A stretch of 18,809 nt of DNA from contig JAZSCX010000023.1 in NCBI GenBank assembly GCA_045530865.1, forward strand, positions 1 to 18,809. The letters run 5' to 3'. The stretch comes from Avoscillospira sp045530865. GTDB lineage: Bacteria > Bacillota > Clostridia > Oscillospirales > Oscillospiraceae. A program made the translations under genes and the position numbers. This document shows, piece by piece, positions 16,124 to 18,809 of the stretch. Position 1 is the stretch's first letter. The number at the start of each line of letters is the position of its first letter. The notes under the pieces were generated by a model that ran no database searches, had not been told where the DNA came from, and saw only the letters and a program-made list of their open reading frames with translations.

Positions 16124-17335
16124 ATGAAAACGATCCTCAAAAAATTTCAATTCCGCGATGCCTTTCAGCCTCAGACAAGCTACCGGGCGTTTTTCCTGTC
16201 CGTTCTGATCATGGGTCTTTCCTACGGCATCTACAAGGGCATTCTGGACAACTATCTGGCGGAGATCGTGGGCATGGGCGAAATGGACCGGGGCGTCACG
16301 GAATTTTTCCGGGAGCTGCCGGGCGTGCTGCTGGTGTTCCTTCTGGCGGCATTTTTCATGCTGTCTGCGGAAAATCTCTATAAAATGGGCGCGGTCATCA
16401 TGCTGGTGGGCATGGGCATGCATGCCATCCTGCCGCCGGACAAGGTGCTGGTCACCCTGGCCATCTGCATGTATTCGCTGGGCGAGCACATTCAGATCGG
16501 CATGAAGAGCACCATTTCCCTCAGCTATGCCAAACCGGGACGGGGCGGTGAAGCCCTGGGCGGACAGAACGCCATGAACCAGATCGGCACATTGGCAGGT
16601 TATCTGGTGATCGTGGCGGTGTTCGGCATGGCGGCGGCCTCCAAGGGGCTGTATACGTCCTTTTTTTGGATCGCCACGGTTCTGACGGCCGTCAGCATGG
16701 TGCTGGCCTTCGGGATGCGGGGAAAGAGCCAGACGGACGCCACCAAGCGCCGGTTTTACTTCCATAAAAAATACAATAAATACTACATGCTGGAGATGTT
16801 CTACGGCGCCCGGAAGCAGGTGTTCCTGACCTTCGGTCCCTATGTGCTGATTCTGTTCTACGGTGCCAATGCCGCAACCATCAGTCTGCTGTTTGCCATT
16901 TCCGCCATTATGTGCTTCCTTACCTCGCCCCTGATCGGCCGGATCATCGACAGGCTGGGCTACAAGGTGGTCATGGTCAGCGATACTCTGATCCTGGTCA
17001 TTGTCTGCTTCTTCTATGGTTTTGCCCACCGGCTTTTCTCCATGGAGGCGGCGTTTGTGATCTGCTGCTGCAATTATGTTCTGGACGCCGTGATCTCCCA
17101 GGCCTCCATGGCCTCCAACGTCTATGTGCAGGATCTGGCGGATAATCCCGAGGAAGTGAAGGCCACCATCTCCACCGGTGTGTCCATCAACCATGTGATC
17201 ACCATTTTTATCGCCCTGTGCGGCGGCTGGATCTGGAAGAGCCTGGGCATTGAGCTGCTGTTTATCGTCTCCGCCGTGCTGGGCCTGTGCAACAGCGCCT
17301 ACGCCGCCACTATTAAAAAGAAAGAAGTGTGCTGA
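16124..17335 (+). CDS. Major facilitator superfamily transporter, substrate unknown
   Basis: The 403-residue integral membrane protein has the MFS length and pattern. About twelve hydrophobic segments fall in two halves: the first begins at YRAFFLSVLIMGLSYGIYKG, and the second follows the charged central loop RGKSQTDATKRRFYFHKKYNKYYMLEM (about 200-225). A motif-A-like loop occurs in the second half, GRIIDRLGYKVVMVSD (about 274-289). No substrate-specific signature is recognisable, so I do not assign a substrate; sugar, drug or peptide transport are all possible. The start ATG follows GAGAGGAA about 13 bases upstream, a rather distant ribosome site. The gene is flanked by two GAATGMT-type repeats. 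The stop TGA lies at the centre of the perfect palindrome GTGCTGATCAGCAC (17329-17342). Confidence 0.88.
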   Translation: MKTILKKFQFRDAFQPQTSYRAFFLSVLIMGLSYGIYKGILDNYLAEIVGMGEMDRGVTEFFRELPGVLLVFLLAAFFMLSAENLYKMGAVIMLVGMGMHAILPPDKVLVTLAICMYSLGEHIQIGMKSTISLSYAKPGRGGEALGGQNAMNQIGTLAGYLVIVAVFGMAAASKGLYTSFFWIATVLTAVSMVLAFGMRGKSQTDATKRRFYFHKKYNKYYMLEMFYGARKQVFLTFGPYVLILFYGANAATISLLFAISAIMCFLTSPLIGRIIDRLGYKVVMVSDTLILVIVCFFYGFAHRLFSMEAAFVICCCNYVLDAVISQASMASNVYVQDLADNPEEVKATISTGVSINHVITIFIALCGGWIWKSLGIELLFIVSAVLGLCNSAYAATIKKKEVC

Positions 17336-17395
17336 TCAGCACCGTGCTCATGGTGGTGGTGCTGACCGCCATAGCGTGATACTATATATAATGTA

Positions 17396-17440
17396 GAATG
17401 ATGAATGCTGAGTGAACCGATCATTCAGCATTCATCATTC
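17396..17440. repeat. GAATGMT-type repeat, minimal fused-arm copy
   Basis: A 20-bp inverted repeat pairs 17396-17415 with 17421-17440 (TCATTCAGCATTCATCATTC), with 19 Watson-Crick pairs and one G-T and the loop ACCGA. No interior module is present. It parallels the fused-arm TTGACA copy at 5131-5165. Confidence 0.8.
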
Positions 17441-17477
17441 AGCATTCCGCGGGCATATACTGTCCGGGGTGATTTTT

Positions 17478-18590
17478 ATGATTTATGTCGTACAGCCCGG
17501 CGATACGCTGGGCGATATTTCTGTCCGCAGCGGCGTTCCCGTGGATGTGATCCAGTATCTCAACCAGATCCCCAATTCCAATGTGATCATTCCCGGGCAG
17601 GCGCTGCTGCTTCTGAACGAGGCCAAAACCGGCGATTTTACCGTGCAGGTGGGCGGCTACGCCTATCCGTTCATCAGTCCGTGGGTGCTGAACGAGACGC
17701 TGCCCTTCCTCAATCAGCTGTTTGTGTTCACCTACGGCTTCACGGAAGATGGCATGCTGCTGCCGCCGGCGCTGAATGACGGCTGGATGGTGGATCGGGC
17801 AAGGGATTACGGGGTCACGGCGGCGCTGGTGCTGGCGCCATTGGACAGGATGGAGCGGTTCAGCAATGTGCTGCTGAGCAGACTGCTGGAAAATGAGGCG
17901 GCGCAGGATCGGCTATTGGAGGAACTGGCGGTCACCATGGCAGAAAAGGGTTACGGAGAGCTGAATATCGATTTTGAGTTCGTTCCGGCAGTCAACCGGC
18001 AGGATCTGACGGCCTTTGTGCAAAAGGCGGTGGAGCGGCTGCCGTATCCGGTTTCCATCTGTCTGGCGCCCAAGACCAGCCGCCAGCAGCGGGGTTTGCT
18101 CTACGAGGGCAAGGATTATGCCGCCCTGGGTGAGGTGGCAGACCGGTTATTGCTGATGACCTACGAATGGGGCTATAAATACGGCCCGCCGCTGGCCGTG
18201 GCGCCACTGGATCAGGTGCGCCGGGTGGTGGAATATGCCGTCACGGAGATCCCGCCGCAAAAGCTGCTGCTGGGCATGGCCAACTACGGCTACGACTGGC
18301 CCCTGCCCTATGTGCGGGAACAGACCGTGGCGCGTACCATTGGCTCATTGGAGGCGGTGTCCATCGCCCGTCGGGTGGGCGCGGATATTCTGTTTGATCC
18401 CGTGGCCCAGTCGCCGTGGTTCCGCTACCGGCAGGAGGGAATTTTGCACGAGGTCTGGTTCGAGGATGTGCGGTCATGGCAGGCAAAATTCGATCTGGTA
18501 AAGGAATTTGGCCTTGCCGGCATCGGCATCTGGACAGTCATGAACCTGAACCGCCCGGGACTGTACCTGATCGGGGAAAACTTCCGATAA
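17478..18590 (+). CDS. LysM-GH18 glycosidase, SleL/YaaH-like spore-cortex lytic type
   Basis: The 370-residue protein has one N-terminal LysM domain (1-47, MIYVVQPGDTLGDISVRSGVPVDVIQYLNQIP...IIPGQALLL) followed by a glycoside hydrolase family 18 barrel (about 53-370). The catalytic strand reads GELNIDFEF, with E167 as the presumed acid and D165 as its partner. The NIDFE form is typical of the SleL/YaaH/YdhD group of N-acetylglucosaminidases that act on spore cortex, rather than the classic DGLDIDWE of chitinases. Later motifs MTYEWGYKYGPPLAVAP and GMANYGYDWPLPY also fit that group. There is no signal peptide, as usual for spore-coat-delivered members; Bacillus SleL has two LysM domains, this one only one. 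The ATG after GGGGTGA (17467-17473) is preferred to the upstream GTG, which lies inside a repeat. It implies a spore-forming host. Confidence 0.88.
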   Translation: MIYVVQPGDTLGDISVRSGVPVDVIQYLNQIPNSNVIIPGQALLLLNEAKTGDFTVQVGGYAYPFISPWVLNETLPFLNQLFVFTYGFTEDGMLLPPALNDGWMVDRARDYGVTAALVLAPLDRMERFSNVLLSRLLENEAAQDRLLEELAVTMAEKGYGELNIDFEFVPAVNRQDLTAFVQKAVERLPYPVSICLAPKTSRQQRGLLYEGKDYAALGEVADRLLLMTYEWGYKYGPPLAVAPLDQVRRVVEYAVTEIPPQKLLLGMANYGYDWPLPYVREQTVARTIGSLEAVSIARRVGADILFDPVAQSPWFRYRQEGILHEVWFEDVRSWQAKFDLVKEFGLAGIGIWTVMNLNRPGLYLIGENFR

Positions 18591-18632
18591 AGCGGAATGA
18601 GCGCTTGTGTAATCTGCTGTCGATCCGATATT

Positions 18633-18646
18633 TGAAACGCGTTTCA
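18633..18646. promoter_or_regulatory. Perfect palindrome TGAAACGCGTTTCA, possible operator
   Basis: A 14-bp perfect palindrome with a central CG lies between the GH18 gene and the strong promoters. Its shape resembles LacI/GalR-family operators, but no regulator gene is present in the window, so the reader is unknown. Confidence 0.3.
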
Positions 18647-18698
18647 TTATGAACTATGCCGAAAGCGGAAAAATATCAAAAAAAGTAGAAAAAAGTTG

Positions 18699-18727
18699 TT
18701 GACAAAGGGATTTGTATGTAGTATTAT
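18699..18727 (+). promoter_or_regulatory. Strong sigma-A promoter P1 (rrn/tRNA-like)
   Basis: Consensus -35 TTGACA (18699-18704), an exact 17-base spacer and -10 TATTAT (18722-18727) are preceded by A-tracts (18669-18695) like an UP element. No coding sequence follows within the window. Confidence 0.8.
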
Positions 18728-18792
18728 GTGAAAGCTGCTTCGAGAGAGGCGGAAAACACCGAGCCGGATGAAAAAAGAAATGAAAAAAGTTC

Positions 18793-18809
18793 TTGACAAA
18801 GGGTTTTTG
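18793..18809 (+). promoter_or_regulatory. Start of a second strong promoter P2, cut by the window edge
   Basis: A second TTGACA (18793-18798) lies 94 bases after the first, in the same context (AAAAAAGTTNTTGACAAAGG) and after A-rich tracts. The -10 would fall beyond the edge. Tandem strong promoters with A-tracts are typical of rRNA operons, which often lie near gyrA in Bacillota. Confidence 0.6.

Noticed and set aside
17412..17477. N-terminal extension of the GH18 gene from GTG 17412
   Set aside because: The extra 22 residues come from the GAATGMT repeat palindrome; the LysM domain starts naturally at ATG 17478 after GGGGTGA.

Overview
The window looks like the chromosomal replication-origin region of a low-to-mid GC, spore-forming member of the Bacillota. 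Class Clostridia, probably near Oscillospirales, is an inference from the gene order, the protein types and the style of the intergenic repeats; no rRNA is available to test it. All confidently called genes are on the + strand. The core order dnaA - dnaN - yaaA(S4) - recF - remB - gyrB - gyrA is the classical Bacillus/Clostridium origin cluster. The dnaA-dnaN gap holds at least eight DnaA-box-like 9-mers, followed by a C4 tract and a run of DnaA-trio-like triplets, so this gap is very likely oriC.

Layout. 1-2086: 3' part of parA (soj), parB (spo0J), and an unrecognised membrane-anchored coiled-coil protein. 2092-5134: serS, mscL and cysK, separated by repeat-filled gaps. 5169-5314: terminator and dnaA promoter. 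5315-6634: dnaA. 6651-6890: oriC. 6934-10080: dnaN, yaaA, recF, remB. 10077-10433: a small DUF559 nuclease-like gene inserted between remB and gyrB. 10562-15207: gyrB and gyrA. 15322-15759: rnhA. 16124-17335: an MFS transporter. 17478-18590: a LysM-GH18 spore-cortex-type glycosidase. 18660-18809: tandem strong sigma-A promoters with A-tracts, probably the start of an rRNA or tRNA operon beyond the right edge.

Functionally, most of the window initiates, primes, segregates and relaxes the chromosome: DnaA (initiator), DnaN (clamp), RecF (gap repair), gyrase (supercoiling), RNase HI (RNA:DNA hybrids) and ParAB (segregation). It is interspersed with housekeeping functions.

The most unusual content is between the genes. 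Nearly every gap carries a copy of one of about five palindromic repeat families. Two of these (TTGACA-type and GAATGMT-type) share an architecture: arms of short tandem units, interior hairpins whose stems differ between copies but stay self-complementary, and minimal copies with the two arms fused. Several genes also have their stop codon inside a perfect inverted repeat. The genes left of oriC (parAB, serS, mscL, cysK) are transcribed toward the origin, and the usual divergent rpmH-rnpA cluster is not seen.
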